From positions 8,715 to 72,714 of the forward strand of contig NZ_DATGNO010000078.1 of the NCBI RefSeq assembly GCF_035306705.1: DNA of 64,000 nt, written 5' to 3'. Numbering within the stretch: the first letter of the stretch is position 1; every line of letters begins with the position of its first letter. The notes under the pieces were generated by a model that did no database searches, was not told where the DNA came from, and worked only from the letters and a program-made list of their open reading frames with translations. Below are positions 18,027 to 24,132 of this stretch, one piece after another. The translations under genes were made by a program, and so were the position numbers. The stretch is from Xanthomarina sp035306705 (GTDB lineage: Bacteria > Bacteroidota > Bacteroidia > Flavobacteriales > Flavobacteriaceae).

Positions 18027-18431
18027 ATGAATAAGATTGAACATATAGGTATTGCTGTTAAAAATTTAAAAGAATCCAACGTCTTATTTTCTAAGTTGTT
18101 TGGAAAACCACATTATAAAACGGAAGAAGTTGCTACCGAAGGTGTCAACACATCTTTTTTTCAAGTAGGAGAAAATAAAATCGAATTACTGGAAGCCACC
18201 AATGCCGATAGTCCGATAGCCAAATTTATTGAAAAGAAGGGCGAAGGCATTCATCATATTGCCTTTGATGTTACAGACATTGAAGCTGAAATAGCTAGAT
18301 TAAAAAACGAGGGTTTTATTGTTTTAAATGAAACTCCAAAAAGAGGAGCAGATAATAAATTAGTGGCATTTTTACACCCAAAATCTACCAATGGTGTATT
18401 AATTGAGTTGTGCCAAGAGATAAAGGAATAA
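18027..18431 (+). CDS. mce: methylmalonyl-CoA epimerase
   Basis: 134 aa from the ATG at 18027 (an in-frame ATG at 18003 adds 8 residues). Vicinal-oxygen-chelate fold: KIEHIGIAVKNLKESN (first metal His), a central IELLEAT, EGIHHIAFDV (second His) and a C-terminal GVLIELCQ (metal Glu). The length and order match the enzyme that interconverts (S)- and (R)-methylmalonyl-CoA in propionate metabolism. No mutase gene is adjacent here. Confidence 0.9.
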   Translation: MNKIEHIGIAVKNLKESNVLFSKLFGKPHYKTEEVATEGVNTSFFQVGENKIELLEATNADSPIAKFIEKKGEGIHHIAFDVTDIEAEIARLKNEGFIVLNETPKRGADNKLVAFLHPKSTNGVLIELCQEIKE

Positions 18432-18500
18432 AAATACTTTGAGAGTATTAAAATATGTAGTAATATTGCACTCTCTTTGTAAAAAAGGAGAAACGTCGAT

Positions 18501-18516
18501 TTAGCATTCATGCTAA
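18501..18516 (+). other. perfect hairpin just upstream of the tRNA gene
   Basis: TTAGCAT-TC-ATGCTAA is a 7-bp perfect stem ending 2 nt before the tRNA 5' end. It could be part of the tRNA precursor leader or a 3' structure of the epimerase transcript. No T-run follows it. Confidence 0.45.
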
Positions 18517-18518
18517 TG

Positions 18519-18592
18519 GGTCCTATAACTCAGCTGGTTAGAGTATCTGACTCATAATCAGAAAGTCCCTGGTTCGAGCCCAGGTGGGACCA
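18519..18592 (+). tRNA. tRNA with CAT anticodon (elongator tRNA-Met or tRNA-Ile2)
   Basis: Cloverleaf read directly: acceptor GGTCCTA/TGGGACC, D-arm with CTCAGCTGGTTAGAG, anticodon stem TCTGA/TCAGA with loop CTCATAA (anticodon CAT), T-arm CCTGG-TTCGAGC-CCAGG, discriminator A at 18592 followed by CCG, so CCA is not fully encoded. Sequence alone does not separate elongator Met from the lysidine-modified Ile2 species. A 9-bp terminator follows at 18604. The 3' half of this tRNA plus the terminator is duplicated in altered form at 18917-19035. Confidence 0.92.
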
Positions 18593-18603
18593 CCGGTAAA
18601 ACC

Positions 18604-18632
18604 AAGCCTTACAGAGATGTAAGGCTTTTTTT
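18604..18632 (+). terminator. intrinsic terminator of the tRNA gene
   Basis: AAGCCTTAC (18604-18612) pairs perfectly with GTAAGGCTT (18619-18627), 6-nt loop, followed by a T-run to 18632. The T-run runs straight into the start region of the GIY-YIG gene. A decayed copy is at 19006-19035. Confidence 0.8.
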
Positions 18633-18639
18633 GTTTATT

Positions 18640-18927
18640 ATGGATTGTTGTTATATTATCTACAGTAAAAATGCAGATCGCTATTATGTTGGATCGTGTC
18701 AAGATTTTGAATCTCGCCTAGCCAATCATAATGCAGGAACTTATGGTAAAACTTCTTATACATCCTTTACAAATGATTGGGAACTTTTCTTAAAAATAAA
18801 CACGTCTACTTTTTCTCATGCTAGGAGAATGGAATTAAAGATCAAGAAAATGAAGAGCCGAGCTTTTATTATTAATCTTAAGAAGTATCCTGAGTTAGTT
18901 GAAAAAATAAGAAGAGAGAGTATCTGA
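18640..18927 (+). CDS. stand-alone GIY-YIG nuclease domain protein
   Basis: 95 aa from the ATG at 18640 (a TTG at 18631 is also in frame but lies in the tRNA terminator T-run). The domain is complete: YIIYS (GIY equivalent) at about residues 5-9, YYVGS (YIG equivalent) at about 15-19, the catalytic-type Arg in FESRLANHNAG, and a C-terminal basic helix RRMELKIKKMKSR. GIY-YIG proteins of this UvrC/YhbQ-like size are single-domain nucleases of mostly unknown function. The last codons (RRESI-stop) are made from sequence homologous to the tRNA anticodon arm: the stop TGA is the TGA of TCTGACTC. The gene thus lies exactly between an intact tRNA and a partial copy of it. Confidence 0.85.
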   Translation: MDCCYIIYSKNADRYYVGSCQDFESRLANHNAGTYGKTSYTSFTNDWELFLKINTSTFSHARRMELKIKKMKSRAFIINLKKYPELVEKIRRESI

Positions 18928-18930
18928 CTC

Positions 18931-18948
18931 TTCCGATAATTATCGGAA
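18931..18948. repeat. 18-bp palindrome, copy A
   Basis: TTCCGATAATTATCGGAA, a perfect palindrome, sits between TC and CAG in the anticodon-loop position of the tRNA remnant. Confidence 0.85.
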
Positions 18949-18965
18949 CAGAAAGTCCCTGGTTC

Positions 18966-18983
18966 TCCCGATAGTTATCGGGA
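18966..18983. repeat. 18-bp palindrome, copy B
   Basis: TCCCGATAGTTATCGGGA, palindromic except for the central dinucleotide, sits between TC and CAG in the T-loop position of the tRNA remnant. It differs from copy A at three positions, two of them compensating in the arms (T2C and A17G). Confidence 0.85.
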
Positions 18984-19160
18984 CAGGTGGGACCACCGGT
19001 GAAACCAAGCCTTACAGAGATATAAGCTTTTTTATTTTCAGGCTTTAAAAGTAGAATCTAGTTCGCTTTTTCTATAATAAAATCTTCAAAACACCCTTAA
19101 ATTTCCGCTTTTATTAGTGAACTGTCATATTTTATAAAATAGTTACTTAACTAAAACCAA

Positions 19161-19317
19161 GTGCAAATCCTAAGTGGGCTTTAGTAAATTAGGATTTCCA
19201 ACATTTATAATTAACTATGAAAATTACAAATGTTGATAACAATGTGGAAAACCTCATAGAGAATTTGCACAATCATTAGGAATAAAGGTAGACCTTTATG
19301 ATCGCTAAATTCCTAAT
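19161..19317 (+). promoter_or_regulatory. inverted-repeat-rich leader upstream of nrdB
   Basis: Four sets of perfect inverted repeats occupy this otherwise gene-free stretch: GTGCAAAT 19161-19168 with 19263-19270; AAATCCTAA 19165-19173 with 19189-19197; CAACATTT 19199-19206 with 19228-19235; and ATTAGGAAT 19275-19283 with 19309-19317, the last enclosing AAAGGT/ACCTTT (19284-19289 with 19292-19297). The last stem ends 20 nt before the nrdB ATG. It may be a structured 5' leader or operator region; no known riboswitch or NrdR box was recognised. A 20-codon open frame begins at ATG 19217 within it, too short to call. Confidence 0.5.
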
Positions 19318-19337
19318 CCCTCAAACCATACAACAAC

Positions 19338-20612
19338 ATGAAAATTATTTCTGTTTTAAAAAGAGATTTCCTTACGGAACCCTTTGATTTAAACAAGATT
19401 ACCAATGCTATTTTAAAAGCAATGACAGCCGTTAAACACGGGGAACTTGTAGATGCCGAACGTATTTCTAATATGGTTTTTACCTCTTTGTTAGAACGAA
19501 AAGAACTTGATGTAGACTATGTGCCAACCGTTGAAGAAGTACAAGACTTTGTAGAGACCAAACTTATGGAAAGTGGTTTCTTTGATGTTGCTAAAGCATA
19601 TATTTTATACCGAAATGAACAGTCGAAAAAACGCAAAAGCAATATTTTTGAAAAACGCATCAATTTAAAGCCTTACGAGTATCCAGATTTATATGAATAT
19701 GTTCCGGCTATTAGACATTCGTATTGGATCCATACCGAATTTAATTTTACAAGTGACGTTCAGGATTTTAAAACCTTACTGTCGGGGCCAGAGCGTACCG
19801 CTATAAAAAACACCATGCTAGCTATTTCTCAAATTGAAGTGGCTGTAAAAAACTTCTGGGGCGATATTTACCATAGAATGCCTAAGCCAGAAATAGGTTC
19901 GGTAGGTGCCACATTTGCTGAAAGCGAAGTGCGCCATCACGATGCATATTCGCATTTATTAGAAGTTTTAGGATTAAACGAAGAGTTTAAAAACCTGAAA
20001 AAGAAGCCTGTAATCATGAAACGTGTGCAGTATTTAGAAACTGCACTTAAAAATGCAAAAAGTGACGATAATAAGGAATATGCAGAATCGGTTTTGCTTT
20101 TTTCACTTTTTATTGAACACGTGTCTTTGTTTTCCCAGTTTCTAATTATCATGGCATTTAATAAGCATAAAAACATGCTAAAAGGAATTTCCAATGTTGT
20201 GGAAGCAACTTCTAAAGAAGAGCAAATTCATGGCGATTTTGGTATTGATGTTATTAAAATTATAAAATCTGAAAATCCAGATTGGTTTGATGCCGAATAT
20301 CAAGTTAAGATACAAGACATGTGTCGTGAAGCCTTTGACGCCGAAAGCAAGATTATAGATTGGATTTTTGAAGATGGTGAATTGGATTTCTTACCAAAAA
20401 ATCTAGTAAACGAATTTATAAAGGACCGCTTTAATAGTTCATTAGAAAGTATTGGCATTGATAAAATATTCGATATAGACTTGGATCTCCTGGCAGGAAC
20501 CGAATGGTTTGATGATGAAATAATAGGCACCAAACATGGAGATTTTTTCGTAAAACGCTCAATCAATTATAGTAAAAGAACACAAAGTATAACCAGTGAT
20601 GACCTTTTTTAA
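19338..20612 (+). CDS. nrdB: ribonucleotide reductase class I small (radical-generating) subunit with N-terminal ATP-cone
   Basis: 424 aa, longer than a standard NrdB by about 90 residues. Residues 1-90 look like an ATP-cone (VLKRDFLTEPFDLNKITNAI, TVEEVQDFVETKLM), the dNTP-sensing overall-activity switch normally found on NrdA. The remainder is a ferritin-like di-metal subunit: ligands in SQIEVAVKNFWGD, ESEVRHHDAY (ExxH, with Tyr at the radical-Tyr spacing), FIEHVSL and KEEQIHGDFG. An ATP-cone on NrdB with no cone on NrdA is established for the flavobacterium Leeuwenhoekiella blandensis, where dATP drives an inactive tetramer and a Mn(III)Mn(IV) centre was reported. Followed after 1 bp by nrdA. 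Confidence 0.92.
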   Translation: MKIISVLKRDFLTEPFDLNKITNAILKAMTAVKHGELVDAERISNMVFTSLLERKELDVDYVPTVEEVQDFVETKLMESGFFDVAKAYILYRNEQSKKRKSNIFEKRINLKPYEYPDLYEYVPAIRHSYWIHTEFNFTSDVQDFKTLLSGPERTAIKNTMLAISQIEVAVKNFWGDIYHRMPKPEIGSVGATFAESEVRHHDAYSHLLEVLGLNEEFKNLKKKPVIMKRVQYLETALKNAKSDDNKEYAESVLLFSLFIEHVSLFSQFLIIMAFNKHKNMLKGISNVVEATSKEEQIHGDFGIDVIKIIKSENPDWFDAEYQVKIQDMCREAFDAESKIIDWIFEDGELDFLPKNLVNEFIKDRFNSSLESIGIDKIFDIDLDLLAGTEWFDDEIIGTKHGDFFVKRSINYSKRTQSITSDDLF

Positions 20613-20613
20613 T

Positions 20614-22401
20614 ATGAACAATAGTAAACTTACTCAGGATACAGAAGCTAAAACCTCAAACGACAACGACCTACTTGTAAAATCAAGAAAAGAAGCGCTT
20701 AAAAACAGCAATCAAAAAGCCAGCGAGGGTTTTGAATGGTTAACAGAACATAGCCGAAACTTTTTAGCACTAGGCTATTTATCTGAAGGTATGACAGCAG
20801 AACAACGCATTCGTGAAATTGCGGATCGCGCAGAAGAGATACTTCAAATACCGGGATATTCCGATAAGTTTTATGGTTATATGTCTGAAGGTTTTTATTC
20901 ATTAGCATCACCAGTTTGGTCAAACTTTGGAAAGAAAAGAGGTCTTCCAATTAGTTGCTTTGGTTCTCATGTTTCGGACGATATGGGTAACATATTATAC
21001 ACCCAATCTGAAGTTGGAATGATGTCTAAGCTAGGTGGTGGAACATCGGGATACTTTGGTAAAATTCGCCATCGTGGAGCCGAAGTAAAAAATAATGGTC
21101 AAGCTTCAGGAGCTGTACATATTATGCAGCTTTTTGAATCTATGGTCGATGTAGTAAGCCAAGGTTCAGTAAGACGCGGACGTTTTTCACCGTATTTGCC
21201 AGTGGAACATCCAGACATTATGGAATTCCTGGAAATTGGAACTGAAGGAAACCCAATTCAGGAATTGACGCATGGCGTTACAGTTACCAATCAATGGATG
21301 CAAGAAATGGTTGATGGCGATGATGAAAAGAGAGCTATTTGGGCTAAAGTATTACAGAGAAGAGGTGAAATGGGCTATCCATATATTTTCTTTAAAGACA
21401 ATGCCAACAACGCAGCAGCCGATGTGTATCGCAAAGAAAACCATACCATTTATGCCAGTAATTTGTGTACAGAAATCATGTTACCATCAAACGATGACTG
21501 GTCTTTTGTTTGTGTACTATCTTCAGTAAACTTATTACATTATAATAAATGGAAAGATACCGATGCGGTTGAAACCATGGTTTATTTCCTAGATGCAGTA
21601 ATTACCGAGTTTATTGAAAAATTAGAAGCTTATAGAGATTCTGAAAACAGAGAAGATCGTCAGACTTTTCTATTTATGGAACGCGCTTACAATTTTGCAA
21701 AAGAAAATCGCGCATTAGGATTAGGTGTTTTAGGATGGCATTCCTTATTACAATCTAAAATGTTGCCATTTAACAGTCAGGAAGCTTATAGTTTAAATAG
21801 TGAAATTTTTAAACTTATTAAGGATAAATCTTATGCAGCTTCAGAAGAGTTGGCAGTAAAATTTGGCGAGCCAAAAGTTCTTAAAGGTTATGGCAGACGT
21901 AATGCTACATTAAATGCCATTGCGCCAACAACTTCGTCGGCTTTTATTTTAGGTCAAGTATCTCAGGGAATTGAGCCTATTTGGTCCAATATATATGTGA
22001 AGGATATTGCTAAAATTAAAACAACGATTAAGAACACATATTTGGAAGCATTATTAGAAGAGAAAGGAAAAAATACGCAAGAGGTATGGTATAGCATTAG
22101 AGATTTTGACGGCTCTGTACAACACCTTGATTTCTTAACAGATTTAGAGAAAGACGTGTTTAAAACTTATTCTGAAATCGATCAAATGGATATTATTTAT
22201 CAAGCTGCCAATCGTCAGAATCATATTGATCAAGGGCAATCGGTAAACATCATTGTACATCCAGATATGCCTGTTAAGGAGATTAATAAAATTCATATCA
22301 CAGCTTGGAAATTGGGCTTGAAATCCTTGTATTATCAACATAGTATGAATGCAGCTCAAAAATTTAAACAGAAAAAAGAATGTACAAGTTGTGAGGCTTA
22401 A
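20614..22401 (+). CDS. nrdA: ribonucleotide reductase class I large (catalytic) subunit lacking an ATP-cone
   Basis: 595 aa from the ATG at 20614, 1 bp after the nrdB stop; in-frame starts upstream overlap nrdB. The protein begins directly with the catalytic-domain helices (SEGFEWLTEHSRNFLALGYL) and lacks the ~90-residue ATP-cone of E. coli NrdA. Active-site landmarks: LPISCFGS (first redox Cys), ASNLCTEIMLP (N-x-C-x-E radical site), a later VCVLSSVNL, and the C-terminal CTSC pair that passes electrons from thioredoxin or glutaredoxin. It reduces ribonucleoside diphosphates with NrdB. Overall activity control must come from the NrdB cone. Confidence 0.95.
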   Translation: MNNSKLTQDTEAKTSNDNDLLVKSRKEALKNSNQKASEGFEWLTEHSRNFLALGYLSEGMTAEQRIREIADRAEEILQIPGYSDKFYGYMSEGFYSLASPVWSNFGKKRGLPISCFGSHVSDDMGNILYTQSEVGMMSKLGGGTSGYFGKIRHRGAEVKNNGQASGAVHIMQLFESMVDVVSQGSVRRGRFSPYLPVEHPDIMEFLEIGTEGNPIQELTHGVTVTNQWMQEMVDGDDEKRAIWAKVLQRRGEMGYPYIFFKDNANNAAADVYRKENHTIYASNLCTEIMLPSNDDWSFVCVLSSVNLLHYNKWKDTDAVETMVYFLDAVITEFIEKLEAYRDSENREDRQTFLFMERAYNFAKENRALGLGVLGWHSLLQSKMLPFNSQEAYSLNSEIFKLIKDKSYAASEELAVKFGEPKVLKGYGRRNATLNAIAPTTSSAFILGQVSQGIEPIWSNIYVKDIAKIKTTIKNTYLEALLEEKGKNTQEVWYSIRDFDGSVQHLDFLTDLEKDVFKTYSEIDQMDIIYQAANRQNHIDQGQSVNIIVHPDMPVKEINKIHITAWKLGLKSLYYQHSMNAAQKFKQKKECTSCEA

Positions 22402-22430
22402 CATTCAATATTAGTTTTTGAAATAATATT

Positions 22431-22462
22431 AAAAACCCGTCTTTTGAGATGGGTTTTTTTTT
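22431..22462 (+). terminator. intrinsic terminator of nrdBA
   Basis: AAAAACCCGTCT pairs with AGATGGGTTTTT (one G-T wobble), followed by a run of T, 30 bp after the nrdA stop. Confidence 0.85.
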
Positions 22463-22637
22463 CTCGCTCCCCAAAAAAATAATTACTAACCTATGAAAAC
22501 GACCTAATTTTGTAAGCTATTCCACTATTTTATGACTAAGTATGGAATGATGACTCGTATTATAAAGTAAGTTACTTTGTAGTAATATGAAGAAAGAAAA
22601 ATTTAATTCATTAAATAAAACAATAATGACAAATAAA

Positions 22638-23345
22638 ATGAAAATAGAAATTTGGAGCGACGTTTTATGTCCATTTTGCTATATTGGAAAGCGAAATTTT
22701 GAAAGAGCTTTGGAACAATTTACCGATAAAAACAGTATTGAAGTAGAATGGAAAAGCTTTCAATTAGATCCATCCATGCCAGAGGTTGCAACAAATAGCT
22801 ACATAGATTATCTTGTAAAACATAAAGGTATGCCTGTAGAGCAAGTAACAGGCATGTTAAATAATGTAACACAATCTGCCAAACAAGCAGGATTGGAATA
22901 TAATTTAGACAAAGCTGTTATGGTCAATTCATTACAAGCCCATAAACTCATTCAATTTGCTAAATCAAAAGGGTTAGGTAACGAAGCAGAAGAACGATTA
23001 TTTTTAGCTTTTTTTACAGAAGGAAAAAATATAGCCGATTTGGATACCTTAACCCAATTAGCTAAAGAAATTGGCCTGGATGAAACTGAAGTAAAAACAG
23101 CTTTTACTAATGAGAAATATGCTTCTCTTGTAAACCAGGATATGCAAGAAGCCAAACAAATTGGCGTTCAAGGCGTTCCGTTTTTTGTGTTGAATAGGAA
23201 ATATGGTATTTCGGGCGCACAGCCTTCTGATGCATTTTTAGATAATTTAAAACAAGCATTTTCAGAATGGAGAGCACAAAATCCAGAAATAAATCTAGAG
23301 GTTGCGCAAGGACAAAGCTGCATACCAGACGGAATGTGCGAATAG
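22638..23345 (+). CDS. DsbA family oxidoreductase (FrnE-like)
   Basis: 235 aa from the ATG at 22638. Thioredoxin-fold with CPFC active site in IWSDVLCPFCYIGKRNFE near the N terminus, a helical insertion, and the cis-Pro region GVQGVPFFVLN. This is the FrnE/DsbA-like family of cytoplasmic disulfide oxidoreductases; there is no signal peptide. Upstream in-frame ATGs at 22587 and 22626 exist, but the domain starts immediately after 22638. The C terminus has an extra Cys pair (SCIPDGMC). Confidence 0.85.
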   Translation: MKIEIWSDVLCPFCYIGKRNFERALEQFTDKNSIEVEWKSFQLDPSMPEVATNSYIDYLVKHKGMPVEQVTGMLNNVTQSAKQAGLEYNLDKAVMVNSLQAHKLIQFAKSKGLGNEAEERLFLAFFTEGKNIADLDTLTQLAKEIGLDETEVKTAFTNEKYASLVNQDMQEAKQIGVQGVPFFVLNRKYGISGAQPSDAFLDNLKQAFSEWRAQNPEINLEVAQGQSCIPDGMCE

Positions 23346-23389
23346 AAAGGATTTGGCGAACCATAAGATGACATGTAATTAATAAATAA

Positions 23390-23590
23390 ATGAGTATGAA
23401 TAAAGGCGGGTTTTCTTGGAAAAGATTAATTGGCTATTCTGCTGCAAAAGCAAAAGTTTCACGAAAAATAGGAATTCCATTAACAAAAAGTGGTCGTGAT
23501 CAAAAAATTGGGAGAATTGTTTCAAAAGGATGTCTAGGGATGTTAGCGGCGATTAGTTTACCAATTCTTGTTTTCATCATTTTTTATTAA
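23390..23590 (+). CDS. small basic membrane protein of unknown function
   Basis: 66 aa (ATG at 23390, alternative at 23396). A basic N-terminal half (WKRLIGYSAAKAKVSRKIGIPLTKSGRDQKIGR seen in segments) followed by a single C-terminal helix MLAAISLPILVFIIFY. It lies 44 bp after the DsbA-like gene and before a terminator, which supports it as a real gene. I recognise no domain. Topology would place the basic part in the cytoplasm. Confidence 0.6.
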   Translation: MSMNKGGFSWKRLIGYSAAKAKVSRKIGIPLTKSGRDQKIGRIVSKGCLGMLAAISLPILVFIIFY

Positions 23591-23644
23591 TAGAACTTGT
23601 AACACGTAATAGTAATAGCTTCTAAGTATTTTTTAAAACTATAT

Positions 23645-23678
23645 TAAAAAGCCATCTTTCGGGATGGTTTTTTTTTTG
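23645..23678 (+). terminator. intrinsic terminator
   Basis: AAAAGCCATC pairs with GATGGTTTT with one bulged G, tetraloop-like TTTCGG, then a run of ten T. Ends the DsbA-like / small membrane protein unit. Confidence 0.8.
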
Positions 23679-24132
23679 ACTCAAATTTTTAAAGTAAAGC
23701 CATTATTATTCTAAGCTTATAATTAGTCATCATCAAGATGAAATATAGTTTCAGTAGCATTGTAGTATATAATTTAATCTTTCTTCATTACTTTTTTTCA
23801 TACCTAAAAGCGACATTATTTTAAGTTGTCTTTTATATAAAAAAACCTATATGTCCATTGAGTTATTAAGATACTGCTACTTGATTTAAGTGACTTCAAA
23901 ACCTTGTTAATTAAGTAATTATGCCGTTTTGCTTTTGTTATGTTGATTGGAATTGATTTTTTTTAACTAGTTTTAACAGCTATTTTCTCACTACTAACTT
24001 AGTTGTTAATAACAAATCATGTAAAACACTGCGTTTTTAGTTTACTGATATTTAAAAAATCAATAAACATATCATCTGTGTTAGGATTAGGGGAATATAA
24101 AAATCAATTATTTAATCTTTAATCAAATTTTT
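23679..24132. other. gene-free AT-rich intergenic stretch
   Basis: No open frame of convincing length on either strand and no repeat of note. It probably contains the promoter of the T9SS-secreted protein gene, but no good TTTG/TAnnTTTG pair is seen close to the start. Confidence 0.5.

Larger units (their letters stand above)
18917..19035 (+). pseudogene. duplicated tRNA 3' half plus terminator, interrupted by two palindromes
   Basis: Blocks identical to the tRNA at 18519 are found in order: AGAGTATCTGACTC (18917-18930), CAGAAAGTCCCTGGTTC (18949-18965) and CAGGTGGGACCACCGGT (18984-19000), then the downstream ACCAAGCCTTACAGAGAT and a decayed terminator. Between the blocks, ATAAT (anticodon loop region) and GAGCC (T-loop region) of the tRNA are each replaced by an 18-bp palindrome. 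The 5' half is absent, so no functional tRNA can form. Confidence 0.85.

Noticed and set aside
18917..19000. Possible second functional tRNA
   Set aside because: The acceptor 5' strand and D-arm are missing and palindromes disrupt the anticodon and T loops.
19217..19279. 20-codon frame (MKITNVDNNV...) in the nrdB leader
   Set aside because: Too short and overlaps inverted repeats; could be a leader peptide but nothing distinguishes it from chance.
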